A DNA stretch of 64,000 nt, taken from the NCBI RefSeq assembly GCF_026248825.1, contig NZ_CP110973.1, positions 1,922,001 through 1,986,000 on the forward strand. The letters run 5' to 3'. The stretch comes from Larkinella insperata. GTDB lineage: Bacteria; Bacteroidota; Bacteroidia; Cytophagales; Spirosomataceae. A program made the translations under genes and the position numbers. Below the pieces are notes generated by a model that worked only from the letters and a program-made list of their open reading frames with translations, was not told the origin of the DNA and made no database searches. Positions 8,517 to 17,581 of this stretch are shown piece by piece (positions within the stretch are counted from its first letter, which is position 1; every line of letters starts with the position of its first letter).

Positions 8517-11500
8517 TCAGGACCGTTCATAAAGCCAAACCCGTAATAAGGAAATAAGTTGATCAATATCAACTGGCTTGGTAATATAATCCGAAGCACC
8601 AGCCTGAATGCATTTTTCGCGGTCGCCGGTCATGGCTTTTGCAGTTACGGCAATAACGGGCAAATTCTTCCATTGGTAATTTTCCCGGATTTTTCTAGCC
8701 GTTTCATACCCGTCCATTTGTGGCATCATCATATCCAGCAAAACCACATCGATATTCGGGTTTTCCTGGAGCTTCTGATAGGCTTCTTTGCCATCCAATG
8801 CCGTCACAACGTTCATTTTATAATTCTCCAGCGCTTTTGAAAGCGAGAAGATATTGCGCACGTCATCATCGGCAACCAGTACGGTTTTATTGGCCAACAC
8901 TTGTCCCAGCGCACCCAGCTTTTTGTAATCTTCGTTGATCTTTCCGGACTTCTTGTTTTCATCCACTAAATGGAGGAAGAGGGAAACTTCATCCAGCATC
9001 CGCTGGTATGAATGAGCCGTTTTTACAATGATGGAATCGGCGTATTTCTTGATTTTTAATTCTTCCGCCAAAGAAAGACTTTTTCCGGTAAAAATAATGA
9101 TGGGTAAGCTCTCCAAACCGGGGTTTTTCTTGGCTTCTTCCAGCGTTTCGTACGCTTTTGCATCCGGAATTCCCATGTCCAGAATCACGCAGTCAATCTC
9201 TTCTTTTTGCAGCGCATCAACCCCCTCCGATATGTTGCTCTTGAGCTCCGAATTGATGTTGAATGTTTCCAGAAAATAGGCCAGCGCTTTGGCGTGTTTC
9301 GGGTTATCTTCGATGATTAAAACTTTCTTGCTCGTACGGTTCAGGACGTATTCAATCTTTTCGAACACCTCCTGCATTTGCTCAAAGGCCACCGGTTTAT
9401 CCACAAAGTCAATCGCCCCTTTGATCAGGCTTTCGTTTTTCAACTTATGCGACGACATGATGTGCACCGGAATGTGACGGGTTTGCGGATCGGCTTTCAA
9501 CGCATCCATCACCTGCCAACCGCTCATAATTGGCAACTGAATATCCAGTAAAATACCAATTGGTTTGTAAATACCGGCCAATTTCAGCCCTTCATCCCCC
9601 CGCACGGCCACCACCCCCTTATAGCCCTTATTGCGGGAATAATCCAGCAACGCTTTGGCAAAATTCGTGTCGTCCTCAACAATCAGAATCACCTTGTCCT
9701 GCTCGGTAATGCTGCTGCGGTCGTCCGGAATACTCTGTGGAATAGTTGTACTGATGTATTTACCCGTAGCCTCCTGCTCGCTCTCGGGTTTCGGTTCAAC
9801 ATTACGGCTGACGTATTGGGTGGCTTTAACTGGGAGCTGCTCCTGCGGCTCATTTTTAACGGGCAGATGGACGGTAAACTCACTGCCTACGTTTACTTTG
9901 CTGGAGAGTACAATTTCACCACCGAGCAATTTCGCCAGTTCGCGGCTGATGGACAGGCCCAAACCCGTACCGCCGTACTTGCGTTTGGTGGAGCCGTCGG
10001 CCTGTTGGAAGGCTTCGAAAATGAGTTGCTGTTTTTCCGGCGGTATTCCGATTCCGGTGTCTTTTACAATAAAGCTCAGTGTCGAGTCGGTCTGCGGAGT
10101 TCGCTTAACCGTCAGGGTAATGCTGCCCTGGGCCGTAAATTTGAGCGCGTTGGAAATCAGGTTCTTCAGAATCTGGCCCAGGCGCATCTTATCGGTTTCG
10201 ATCACCGTGGGTACGTTCTCTTCAACGGTGACGGCAAAGTCCAGGCCTTTTTCTTTGGCCAGCGGAGCAAACAGCGCCTGGAGTTCGTCGGTTATGTCGG
10301 CCAGCGAAACATCCATGTACTCCAGTTTCATTTGACCGGCTTCAATCTTGGAAAGGTCCAAAATTTCGTCGATCAGCCCGAGCAACCCGTTTCCGGACGA
10401 CTGGATTACCTTGGCGTAATCGATCTGGTCGCTCGTCAGGTTTTCGTCGTTGTTTTCGGCCAGCAAGCGGCTGAGCAGCAGAATGGAATTGAGCGGGGTC
10501 CGGAGTTCGTGGGACATATTGGCCAGGAACTCCGATTTGTACCGGGTGCTGAGCTCCAATTCTTCGGCCTTACGCTGGATTTCGTTGTTTTTCTCTTCCA
10601 GTAAAAAGCTACGTTCTTCGAGCTCGGTGTTGGTTTGCTGGAGTTCTTCCTGCTGCACGCGCAGTTCTTCTTCGGACGCCTGAAGCTTCAGCGACTGGGC
10701 TTCCAGCTCAGCGTTGACGTTTTCCAGCTCGTTGTGCTGGGCCTGCAACTCCTCCGACTGGGCCTGGGTTTCCTCCAGATAGTTTTGCAGTTTTACATAA
10801 TCCAGCGCCGAGTTAACACCAATGGCGATGTCTTCCAGGTTTGCTTCCAGAAATTCCATTTCCAGCGGTTCGGGTTTTCGAAGCAAGCCGATCTCGATTA
10901 CGCCAATGCACTGGCGGGCGTACACCAACGGCAGAATCGCCAGCGCCGTCGGTTTGGCGGATCCCAGTGAAGAACTGACACGGATATAATCAGCGGGCAG
11001 ATCGTGAAGGACAATCGGCTTTTTGCTTTTGAGCACTTCGCCCGCCAATCCTTCACCAATCAGCACCGTTTCCGGAGCGTGGTTTGCGGCATAGCTTCCT
11101 ACCAGTTTGAAGCGCGAATCCGTATCAATGATGTAGAGCGTACCCAATGGTGCATTCAGGTAACTGGTAATCGTTGCAATGAGGCTGTCGGCCAGTTTCT
11201 TTAAATCCCGTTCGCCCCGCATGGCGTCACCGACCTGCACCGTGCCGGTTTGCAACCAGTTTCGATTATTTAAATCGGTAAAGGTAGTTTCAAGCGACTC
11301 GGCCATGGTATTGAGCGCCCGGGCTATCCGGCCCAGTTCATCATCTCGGTCGTCCTCGCTCCGAATGCTATAGTTTCCTTCGGCAATGTCGGAGGTAATA
11401 TCCTCCATAACCGAAATCCGGTGGGCCGTTTCCCGGTATTTCGCTTCGGCTTCAATCTGTTTGGCAATTCGATCGTCCAGATCTTTTTTGATCCGGATGT

Positions 11501-12122
11501 AGGCACTACCGGTAATGACAATGGAGATGATGGCAGCCGCCAGCAGCAAGAACGGTGTGTACGTAATGTAAATCTGCTGTTGACCAAGCCGGGCATTCAG
11601 TAAATTATTCTCATCCGTTTTAATCTGATTAATTGTGGCTCGCAAATCATCCATGATCTGTCGGCCCTTTGTCATTTCTGCGTGCCGGGCAATGGTATCC
11701 CGGGTGAAGGACTTTCTCCGTGTTGTTAGGGTTATTATTTGCTGCATCTGAGCAAACTTTGCCTCGTATAAAACCTTAACCTTTTCCAGATTTTTTCGCT
11801 GCGCGGGATTGTCAGCAACTAACTCGCGAACCTGGTTGTAGCTGTTCGTCACCTTCTCATAACTGCCGTTGTAAGGTTGCAGGAAAAGCGGATCGAGGGT
11901 TACCAAATAACCGCGCTGGCCCGTTTCAGCGTCTTTGGTATAGGAAATAATGTTTTCTGCCTCGATTAAGGTCTGATTGGTATGATTAACCAGCTTTGAA
12001 TTGTCGATCAGCTTTTGGGTGCTGTAAAACGACGCAATAAGGCTGACCAGCAACAATAAAACAGAAAACGAAAAGACAATTTGCAGTTGTCGTATGACGG
12101 AGTTGGAAATCGTTTGCGGCAT
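8517..12122 (-). CDS. Hybrid sensor histidine kinase: CHASE3-HAMP-GAF-HisKA-HATPase-REC-REC-REC
   Basis: 1201 residues. In order: membrane helix (about 10-30), CHASE3-like periplasmic sensor with AETGQRGYLVTLDP (about 40-185), second membrane helix (about 190-212), HAMP-like region, GAF domain (about 300-440), long coiled coil rich in E, Q and L (about 445-530), dimerisation domain with His near 537 (NMSHELRTPLNS), ATPase with NLISNALKFT and GTGLGLSIS, then three receivers starting near ILIVEDD, LIIEDN and VLVADDD. All three keep an aspartate at the phospho-site (LLDIQLP, ILDMGIP, LLDMMMP). The architecture resembles large stress or developmental sensors. Second gene of the operon. Confidence 0.92.
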   Translation of the reverse strand: MPQTISNSVIRQLQIVFSFSVLLLLVSLIASFYSTQKLIDNSKLVNHTNQTLIEAENIISYTKDAETGQRGYLVTLDPLFLQPYNGSYEKVTNSYNQVRELVADNPAQRKNLEKVKVLYEAKFAQMQQIITLTTRRKSFTRDTIARHAEMTKGRQIMDDLRATINQIKTDENNLLNARLGQQQIYITYTPFLLLAAAIISIVITGSAYIRIKKDLDDRIAKQIEAEAKYRETAHRISVMEDITSDIAEGNYSIRSEDDRDDELGRIARALNTMAESLETTFTDLNNRNWLQTGTVQVGDAMRGERDLKKLADSLIATITSYLNAPLGTLYIIDTDSRFKLVGSYAANHAPETVLIGEGLAGEVLKSKKPIVLHDLPADYIRVSSSLGSAKPTALAILPLVYARQCIGVIEIGLLRKPEPLEMEFLEANLEDIAIGVNSALDYVKLQNYLEETQAQSEELQAQHNELENVNAELEAQSLKLQASEEELRVQQEELQQTNTELEERSFLLEEKNNEIQRKAEELELSTRYKSEFLANMSHELRTPLNSILLLSRLLAENNDENLTSDQIDYAKVIQSSGNGLLGLIDEILDLSKIEAGQMKLEYMDVSLADITDELQALFAPLAKEKGLDFAVTVEENVPTVIETDKMRLGQILKNLISNALKFTAQGSITLTVKRTPQTDSTLSFIVKDTGIGIPPEKQQLIFEAFQQADGSTKRKYGGTGLGLSISRELAKLLGGEIVLSSKVNVGSEFTVHLPVKNEPQEQLPVKATQYVSRNVEPKPESEQEATGKYISTTIPQSIPDDRSSITEQDKVILIVEDDTNFAKALLDYSRNKGYKGVVAVRGDEGLKLAGIYKPIGILLDIQLPIMSGWQVMDALKADPQTRHIPVHIMSSHKLKNESLIKGAIDFVDKPVAFEQMQEVFEKIEYVLNRTSKKVLIIEDNPKHAKALAYFLETFNINSELKSNISEGVDALQKEEIDCVILDMGIPDAKAYETLEEAKKNPGLESLPIIIFTGKSLSLAEELKIKKYADSIIVKTAHSYQRMLDEVSLFLHLVDENKKSGKINEDYKKLGALGQVLANKTVLVADDDVRNIFSLSKALENYKMNVVTALDGKEAYQKLQENPNIDVVLLDMMMPQMDGYETARKIRENYQWKNLPVIAVTAKAMTGDREKCIQAGASDYITKPVDIDQLISLLRVWLYERS

Positions 12123-12155
12123 GATGAATGCGCTTAAATAGCAGGTAGCGTTGTT

Positions 12156-13739
12156 TTATTCGGCTTCATTACTCTGGTGAACCGGCAGAATCAGAATGAA
12201 TTGACTTCCTTCCTCAACCTGGCTCCTGGCGGAAATAATCCCATTGTGTTTGTCAATGTTTTTCTTGGCAATGGCCAATCCAATACCCGTACCTTCGTAG
12301 CTGGTTCGGTTGGTTAACCGCTGAAAAATCACAAAAATACGATCTATAAACCGTTCATCGAAACCAATTCCGTTATCACGCACGACGATCCGGTAAAAAT
12401 CGCCATCACTGGCGGGTTCACTGTCAATTTGTTTCTCTTTAATACGCTCCGACGTGATGGAAATCACCGGCGGCACCTCCTTTTTCGAAAACTTCAGGGC
12501 ATTGCTGATCAGGTTCTGAAAAACCTGCCGAATCCGACCCGGCGTAGCGTCTATGGTCGGTAACGGGCTCACCGTAATGACGGCGTTTCTTTTTTTGATC
12601 AGTTCATCGAAATCCACTAAAATTTCTTTGACAACCCCGTTCAGATCCGTTGATTGAAAGGCCGCCGGAGTCGACAACTGGGAGTACGCCAGCAAATCGT
12701 TGATCAGGCTGGACATGCGGGCCGATGAATGAATGGACCGGTCGAGGTAGGAAACGGCTTCCGGGACATCGGCCAGAAAACGCTCCTTGACCAGATCGTT
12801 CAGGATCTGAATTTTCCGGAGCGGCTCTTTTAAATCGTGGGACACCACCCAGGTAAACTGTTGTAATTCGTGGTTGCTTCGTTCCAGTTCCAGGTTTTTA
12901 ATCAGCAGTTCCTTAGTTCGCAATTCCACTTCCTGCTCCAGCAGCTCAGCCGCCTGTTTTTGCGGATGAATATCCGTAAACGTGCCGACCCACCGCACCA
13001 GAACGCCCTGCTGTTTGACGGGTAAGATGCGCAGTAGATGGTAGCGGTAGTTTCCCGTCTCGAGTTCTTTCAAGCGAACTTCCCGCGTGAATTCGATGCC
13101 GCGATTTAAGTAGACCGGCCATTCGTCGCACACTTCATCGTCCGCGTGGAACTGAGGAAACGCCGTTGGGTCGGTCGAGTACCGAAACCAATGTTCGTTG
13201 ACGTACTCAATCTGCCCGTCGGGGGCAATCGTGAAGGCTATCTGGGGCAGTGAGGACAAAACCAGCCAGAGTTCCTGCATCCGGCCGGCGATTTCCTCCT
13301 GCGCCTGCTTTCGTACTTCTACCTCTTTTTGCAGGGATAGCTGGGCTTCCCGCAACTCCTGCTGCTGCCGGTAGAGTCGGTACAAGGTTTTAACTTTCAG
13401 CACCAGAATATCCGGATCAACGGGTTTAGTCAGGTAATCGACCCCGCCCGACGTATACCCCCGGGTAATGAATTTCTTTTCGGTATTGACAGCTGAGAGA
13501 AAAATGATTGACGTGTCCTTGGATTTGCTAAAGCCCGCGATGGCGTTGGCCACTTCGAAGCCGTCCATGCCGGGCATCTGTACATCCAGAATAATAACTG
13601 CGTAGTTGGTTTTCAGAACTTTCTTCAGGGCCTCTTCGCCCGATTCGGCCGTATCGACCAAAAAGTTATGCAACTCAAGTATTTTCTTTAAAGGGAGGAT
13701 ATTTTCCGGCCTGTCATCAACAATCAAAATCATACGCAT
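12156..13739 (-). CDS. Response-regulator histidine kinase: REC-PAS-HisKA-HATPase
   Basis: 527 residues, no membrane segment, therefore cytoplasmic. The N-terminal receiver (1-120) has MILIVDDRPEN and VIILDVQMPGMDGFE. A short coiled coil leads to a PAS domain (about 155-275; IAFTIAPDGQIEYVNE). The kinase core has His near 300 in VVSHDLKEPLRK, NLISNALKFSKK and the ATP lid EGTGIGLAIAKKN. Such proteins take phosphate at the receiver and control their own kinase. It is the first gene of the minus-strand operon that continues into the hybrid kinase, receiver, cheR and cheB. No consensus TAnnTTTG box was found just upstream. Confidence 0.9.
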   Translation of the reverse strand: MRMILIVDDRPENILPLKKILELHNFLVDTAESGEEALKKVLKTNYAVIILDVQMPGMDGFEVANAIAGFSKSKDTSIIFLSAVNTEKKFITRGYTSGGVDYLTKPVDPDILVLKVKTLYRLYRQQQELREAQLSLQKEVEVRKQAQEEIAGRMQELWLVLSSLPQIAFTIAPDGQIEYVNEHWFRYSTDPTAFPQFHADDEVCDEWPVYLNRGIEFTREVRLKELETGNYRYHLLRILPVKQQGVLVRWVGTFTDIHPQKQAAELLEQEVELRTKELLIKNLELERSNHELQQFTWVVSHDLKEPLRKIQILNDLVKERFLADVPEAVSYLDRSIHSSARMSSLINDLLAYSQLSTPAAFQSTDLNGVVKEILVDFDELIKKRNAVITVSPLPTIDATPGRIRQVFQNLISNALKFSKKEVPPVISITSERIKEKQIDSEPASDGDFYRIVVRDNGIGFDERFIDRIFVIFQRLTNRTSYEGTGIGLAIAKKNIDKHNGIISARSQVEEGSQFILILPVHQSNEAE

Positions 13740-13896
13740 TCCGGGTGTTTAGGGCTACGAAAAAGGCCGCTTTACGTGTTTCCGACAATTCTAAAAGGAA
13801 AATGTGAAGATAGGACGCTGAGGGGGGTGCTTCCAAATCTGGAAGTGTTCGCTAAATAAATTAATTGGCGGTATGCTGCGCTTCCCGGTAACTTCT

Positions 13897-13932
13897 TAAA
13901 AAAGCAAACCCTTGCAGAGTTTCTGCAAGGGT
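13897..13932 (-). terminator. Intrinsic terminator of the tRNA gene
   Basis: On the minus strand a 10-bp perfect stem, ACCCTTGCAG / CTGCAAGGGT (arms 13908-13917 and 13923-13932), begins six bases after the tRNA 3' end and is followed by a T-rich run including six T's (13897-13902). Confidence 0.85.
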
Positions 13933-13938
13933 CCTTTG

Positions 13939-14011
<73 letters not shown>

Positions 14012-14024
14012 ATGTTTGAGAATG

Positions 14025-14055
14025 CAAAGGTACAGCATTTTTCATAAAAAACAAT
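14025..14055 (-). promoter_or_regulatory. Promoter of the initiator tRNA
   Basis: On the minus strand ATTG (14055-14052), 19 bases, then TACCTTTG (14032-14025), a near-perfect Bacteroidota promoter. The predicted start is about seven bases before the tRNA. Its -33 box touches the -7 box of the opposing era promoter at 14056. Confidence 0.7.
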
Positions 14056-14063
14056 TATCTTTG
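14056..14063 (+). promoter_or_regulatory. Likely -7 box of the era promoter
   Basis: TATCTTTG fits TAnnTTTG; the -33 box is poor. The start would fall near 14070, leaving a leader of about 70 bases that holds the hairpin at 14077-14107. Confidence 0.45.
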
Positions 14064-14076
14064 TAAAAAATTTAAC

Positions 14077-14116
14077 CCCCTCCCACTAATTTTTTAGTCC
14101 GGAGGGGAGTTTTTTT
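14077..14116 (+). terminator. Terminator-like hairpin in the era leader
   Basis: Two stacked stems form one hairpin: CCCCTCC (14077-14083) with GGAGGGG (14101-14107), and inside it ACTAA (14085-14089) with TTAGT (14094-14098). Seven T's follow at 14110-14116. No gene on the plus strand ends upstream, so a terminator here would only act on era transcripts. It may be an attenuator or a 5' stabilising structure. Confidence 0.6.
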
Positions 14117-14140
14117 CTGTAGGTGTTGGTTATCAAGTCC

Positions 14141-15058
14141 ATGAATACTCCCATTGAAACAGTTGCCCCGGATCATAAAGCCGGTTTTGTCAGCATCGTT
14201 GGTAAACCCAACGTCGGTAAATCAACCCTGATGAACCAATTGGTGGGCGAACGGCTTTCCATTATCACGTCGAAAGCCCAGACGACCCGCCACCGCATCA
14301 TGGGTATCCTCAACGGCGTACACAACGGGCAGGAGTTTCAGTTGGTTTATTCCGATACCCCGGGCATTATTAAACCGCAATACCGCCTGCACGAATCAAT
14401 GATGAGTTTTGTGCGCGGTTCGCTGGAAGATGCCGATGTGATTCTGTTCGTGACCGACATTTTTGAGAAACACGACGAAAATGACGTGATCGAACGGCTC
14501 CAGAAAGCGCAAACGCCGGTTTTGTTGTTGATCAATAAAATTGACCTGGCCACCGCGGAACAGATTGATGAGAAAATTCAATACTGGCAGGAAAACTTTA
14601 AGGCCGAAGCAATTATTCCTATCTCGGCACTTAACGCCCAGAATATGGAGCGCCTGTTTGAAGCCATCATCGACCGCCTGCCGGTGCACCCGCCTTTTTT
14701 CCCGAAAGACGAGCTGACCGACCGGCCCGAGCGCTTTTTTGCCTCGGAGATTATCCGCGAGAAGATCTTTCTGAATTACAAGAAAGAAGTTCCGTACAGT
14801 TGCGAAGTCGTTATTACGGGTTTTAAGGAGAAAGACGACATCATCGTTGTTCAGTCGGAAATACTCGTTGAACGGGCTACGCAACGGGCGATTCTGCTGG
14901 GCGAAGGGGGTAAAATGATTAAAAAAACGGGTATTATGGCCCGTGAGGAACTGGAACGCTTCTTTGGCAAGAAGGTGTTCCTTGAACAGTACGTAAAAGT
15001 TGAACCCGATTGGCGCAGCAAAGAACGGTCGCTGAAACGGTTTGGATACGAAGAATAA
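14141..15058 (+). CDS. era: GTPase Era
   Basis: Era binds 16S rRNA and assists 30S ribosome maturation at the membrane. From the ATG at 14141 the protein is 305 residues, the usual length; an in-frame GTG at 14123 would add six residues and is less likely. The GTPase motifs are present: G1 GKPNVGKST (about 21-29), G2 region with TTRHRI, G3 DTPG, G4 NKID and G5 SALN. The C-terminal KH domain (about 200-295) contains the loop GEGGKMIKKTG. Together with der downstream and the initiator tRNA upstream it makes a translation-related neighbourhood. Its leader has a terminator-like hairpin. Confidence 0.95.
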   Translation: MNTPIETVAPDHKAGFVSIVGKPNVGKSTLMNQLVGERLSIITSKAQTTRHRIMGILNGVHNGQEFQLVYSDTPGIIKPQYRLHESMMSFVRGSLEDADVILFVTDIFEKHDENDVIERLQKAQTPVLLLINKIDLATAEQIDEKIQYWQENFKAEAIIPISALNAQNMERLFEAIIDRLPVHPPFFPKDELTDRPERFFASEIIREKIFLNYKKEVPYSCEVVITGFKEKDDIIVVQSEILVERATQRAILLGEGGKMIKKTGIMAREELERFFGKKVFLEQYVKVEPDWRSKERSLKRFGYEE

Positions 15059-15072
15059 CCGGAAAAAGAGCG

Positions 15073-15140
15073 TGGGAAGACCAGAAACGGGAGGAAAGCA
15101 AAGGTTGCTAAACTTCTCCTCCCGGCGCTGCTTCTTCCCA
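15073..15140. repeat. Long inverted repeat between era and der
   Basis: TGGGAAGA (15073-15080) pairs with TCTTCCCA (15133-15140), and inside it CGGGAGGA (15088-15095) pairs with TCCTCCCG (15117-15124). The left half is purine-rich, the right half pyrimidine-rich. There is no T run after it, so it is not a typical intrinsic terminator. It could be an RNA processing or decay barrier within an era-der transcript. Confidence 0.6.
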
Positions 15141-15174
15141 TTTCCTTTTCCTCCTTTCCTCATTTAACTAAATT

Positions 15175-16482
15175 ATGGCAAATATTGTAGCAATTGTTGG
15201 CCGCCCGAATGTCGGGAAATCGACGCTGTTTAACCGACTGGTGGAGCAGCGACAGGCCATTATGGATAATCAGCCAGGCGTTACGCGTGACCGGCATTAC
15301 GGCTATGCCGACTGGACTGATAAGTATTTTACGGTGATCGATACCGGTGGGTACGTAGTCGGCTCGGATGATGTGTTTGAAGAATCAATTCGCGAGCAGG
15401 TTCAGATTGCCATCGACGAAGCGTCGGTGGTCCTGTTCATGGTGGATGCCATGTCGGGCCTGACCGATCTGGACAAAGACTTCGCAAACGTGCTTCGCCG
15501 GTCGAAAAAGCCGGTTTTTGTTGTCGCCAATAAATCGGAAACGGTGATGCGCCAGAACTCCGTTGGTGAATTTTACGCCCTGGGCCTGGGTGATCCCTAT
15601 CCGATCTCGTCGCTGACGGGCACCGGAACGGGCGATTTACTGGATGAAGTTGTCAAGCATTTCCCAACGCCGGGCGTGGAAGATCCGAACGCCGGTATTC
15701 CCCGCATCGCCATTTTGGGTCGTCCGAACGTCGGGAAATCGTCGTTTTTGAACGTTCTCATCGGTGAAGAGCGTAGCATTGTGACCGACATTGCCGGTAC
15801 CACGCGCGATTCCATCGACACCCGGTATAAGGCATTCGGTAAAGACTTTATTCTAACCGATACTGCCGGTATCCGGCGCAAGGCCAAAGTGAAGGACAAC
15901 ATTGAATTCTACTCGGTTATGCGCTCGCTGAAGGCGCTGGAAGAGTCGGATGTGGTGCTTGTGATGCTGGATGCCACCCGGGGCCTGGAAGCGCAGGACA
16001 TGAACATCATCGGGCAGGCGGTTCGGGCCAAGAAGGGTGTGGTCCTGATGGTCAACAAGTGGGATGCAATTGAAAAAGATTCCAAAACCGCCGATCAGTG
16101 GAAAAAAGAAATCGTGCAGCGCATGGCGCCCATCGACTACCTGCCGATCGTTTTTGCTTCCGTTCTGGAAAAGCAACGAATTTTTCAGGTCATGGAGAAG
16201 GTGATGGAGGTCTACGAAAACAAGAGCAAGAAAATTCCGACTTCGAAGCTAAACGACGCCATGCAGCCGGAGATCAACGCGTATCCGCCCCCGGCTACGA
16301 AGGGCAAGATGATCCGAATCAAATACATGATTCAACTACCGACGCCGTCGCCCACGTTCGTGTTTTTCTGTAACCTGCCGCAGTACATCAAAGAACCGTA
16401 CAGCCGGTACCTGGAAAACAAACTCCGTGAGCACTTCGGCTTTGACGGGGTGCCGATTACGCTATTTTTCCGCCAAAAATAA
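15175..16482 (+). CDS. der: Ribosome biogenesis GTPase Der (EngA)
   Basis: 435 residues with two tandem GTPase domains and a C-terminal KH-like domain, the standard Der layout for 50S subunit assembly. Domain 1 has GRPNVGKST (about 8-16) and DTGG; domain 2 has GRPNVGKSS (about 180-190), DTAGIRRK and NKWD. In domain 1 the guanine-specificity motif reads NKSE instead of the usual NKxD, a conservative change worth noting. The KH-like end contains IRIKYMIQLPTPSPTFVFF. The stop codon overlaps the start of the next gene by one base (TAATG), suggesting coupled translation. Confidence 0.95.
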   Translation: MANIVAIVGRPNVGKSTLFNRLVEQRQAIMDNQPGVTRDRHYGYADWTDKYFTVIDTGGYVVGSDDVFEESIREQVQIAIDEASVVLFMVDAMSGLTDLDKDFANVLRRSKKPVFVVANKSETVMRQNSVGEFYALGLGDPYPISSLTGTGTGDLLDEVVKHFPTPGVEDPNAGIPRIAILGRPNVGKSSFLNVLIGEERSIVTDIAGTTRDSIDTRYKAFGKDFILTDTAGIRRKAKVKDNIEFYSVMRSLKALEESDVVLVMLDATRGLEAQDMNIIGQAVRAKKGVVLMVNKWDAIEKDSKTADQWKKEIVQRMAPIDYLPIVFASVLEKQRIFQVMEKVMEVYENKSKKIPTSKLNDAMQPEINAYPPPATKGKMIRIKYMIQLPTPSPTFVFFCNLPQYIKEPYSRYLENKLREHFGFDGVPITLFFRQK

Positions 16483-17408
16483 TGGGTACATCCCCACTAA
16501 CAGCCACCCGGATACGGTATTGGATTGGAGCGCTGCTGGTTTTTCTGGCAGCGTTTTGTTTTGCCCTGAAAGGTATTCTGATTAAGCTGACCTACCAATA
16601 CCCGATCGATGCGATTTCATTGCTAACCCTCCGGATGGTTTTCGCGTTACCGTTTTATATCGGGATTGCCATTTGGTTGTCTTACCGGCTTCCTCCGGTG
16701 CGGCTATCCGCCCAAAACTGGTTGAAGCTGAGCCTGCTTGGCATTACGGGATATTACATTGCCAGCTACCTGAACTTCCTGGGACTGGTATACATCACAG
16801 CCAGCCTGGAGCGGATTCTCCTGTTTGTTTATCCAACCTTTGTGCTGTTACTCGGTACGGTTTTCCTGCATCGAAACGTGAATCGGTTGCAGGTACTGGC
16901 TTTAGGACTTACCTACGCTGGCATTATGCTGGCGTTTGTTCCGAACATCAGTTCCGGGCAGCAGAAAGATGTGTTTTTGGGAGCGTTCTGGGTTGTTCTG
17001 AGCGGATTGGTTTATGCAGTTTATCTCGTCGGCAGTGATACCATGATTGCCCAGATCGGGTCGCAACGGTATACCTGTTACGCCATGATAGCGGCCACGG
17101 TGGTGACGGTTTTGCAATGCGCGGCTGCAAACGGCCTGGATTTGTTCCGGTTTCCGGCGCGGGTGTATCAGATGGCTCTGGTGATGGCGATTTTGGTGAC
17201 GGTTATTCCAACGTTTCTAATGGCGGAGGGGATCAAACGAATTGGATCAGGCAATACATCCATTGTGGCTAGCATTGGCCCTATTTTTACCATTATATTG
17301 GCCACCACCTTTTTGAACGAAACTATTTCTTTGTCTCAGCTTTTGGGTACGTTGCTGGTGCTGCTGGGGGTATTCCTCATCGGCTGGAAAGGCCGACGTA
17401 ACACCTGA
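16482..17408 (+). CDS. EamA/DMT-superfamily permease
   Basis: 308 residues with about ten hydrophobic helices arranged as two EamA halves (roughly 10-150 and 165-300). The end of the first half (LERILLFVYPTFVLLLGTVFL) and of the second (IVASIGPIFTIILATTFLNE) match the repeat seen in drug/metabolite transporters. Substrate unknown. Its ATG overlaps the der stop by one base, although a functional tie to ribosome assembly is unlikely. Confidence 0.85.
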   Translation: MGTSPLTATRIRYWIGALLVFLAAFCFALKGILIKLTYQYPIDAISLLTLRMVFALPFYIGIAIWLSYRLPPVRLSAQNWLKLSLLGITGYYIASYLNFLGLVYITASLERILLFVYPTFVLLLGTVFLHRNVNRLQVLALGLTYAGIMLAFVPNISSGQQKDVFLGAFWVVLSGLVYAVYLVGSDTMIAQIGSQRYTCYAMIAATVVTVLQCAAANGLDLFRFPARVYQMALVMAILVTVIPTFLMAEGIKRIGSGNTSIVASIGPIFTIILATTFLNETISLSQLLGTLLVLLGVFLIGWKGRRNT

Positions 17409-17533
17409 AACAGGGCAACTATGTAACCAAAAAGGTCTTAAGTTATGGTAGAAATTTACCGTTGGATTTAAATAAATTAACATATCAACTTTACACGCTA
17501 TATTTTTTTGGAGAATATGGATAAATGACTAAA

Positions 17534-17565
17534 TTTCAACCACTTTACCATCTCTATTATCTTTA
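17534..17565 (+). promoter_or_regulatory. Promoter candidate for the ArsR-family gene
   Basis: TTTC (17534-17537), 20 bases, then TATCTTTA (17558-17565). Spacing is right and each box has one mismatch to TTTG and TAnnTTTG. The start would be about ten bases before the ATG at 17582, giving a very short leader. Confidence 0.4.
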
Positions 17566-17581
17566 AAAAGCACAAGGAATC

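Noticed and set aside
14396..15163. 255-codon open frame on the minus strand
   Set aside because: Opposite era and its downstream inverted repeat; no features.
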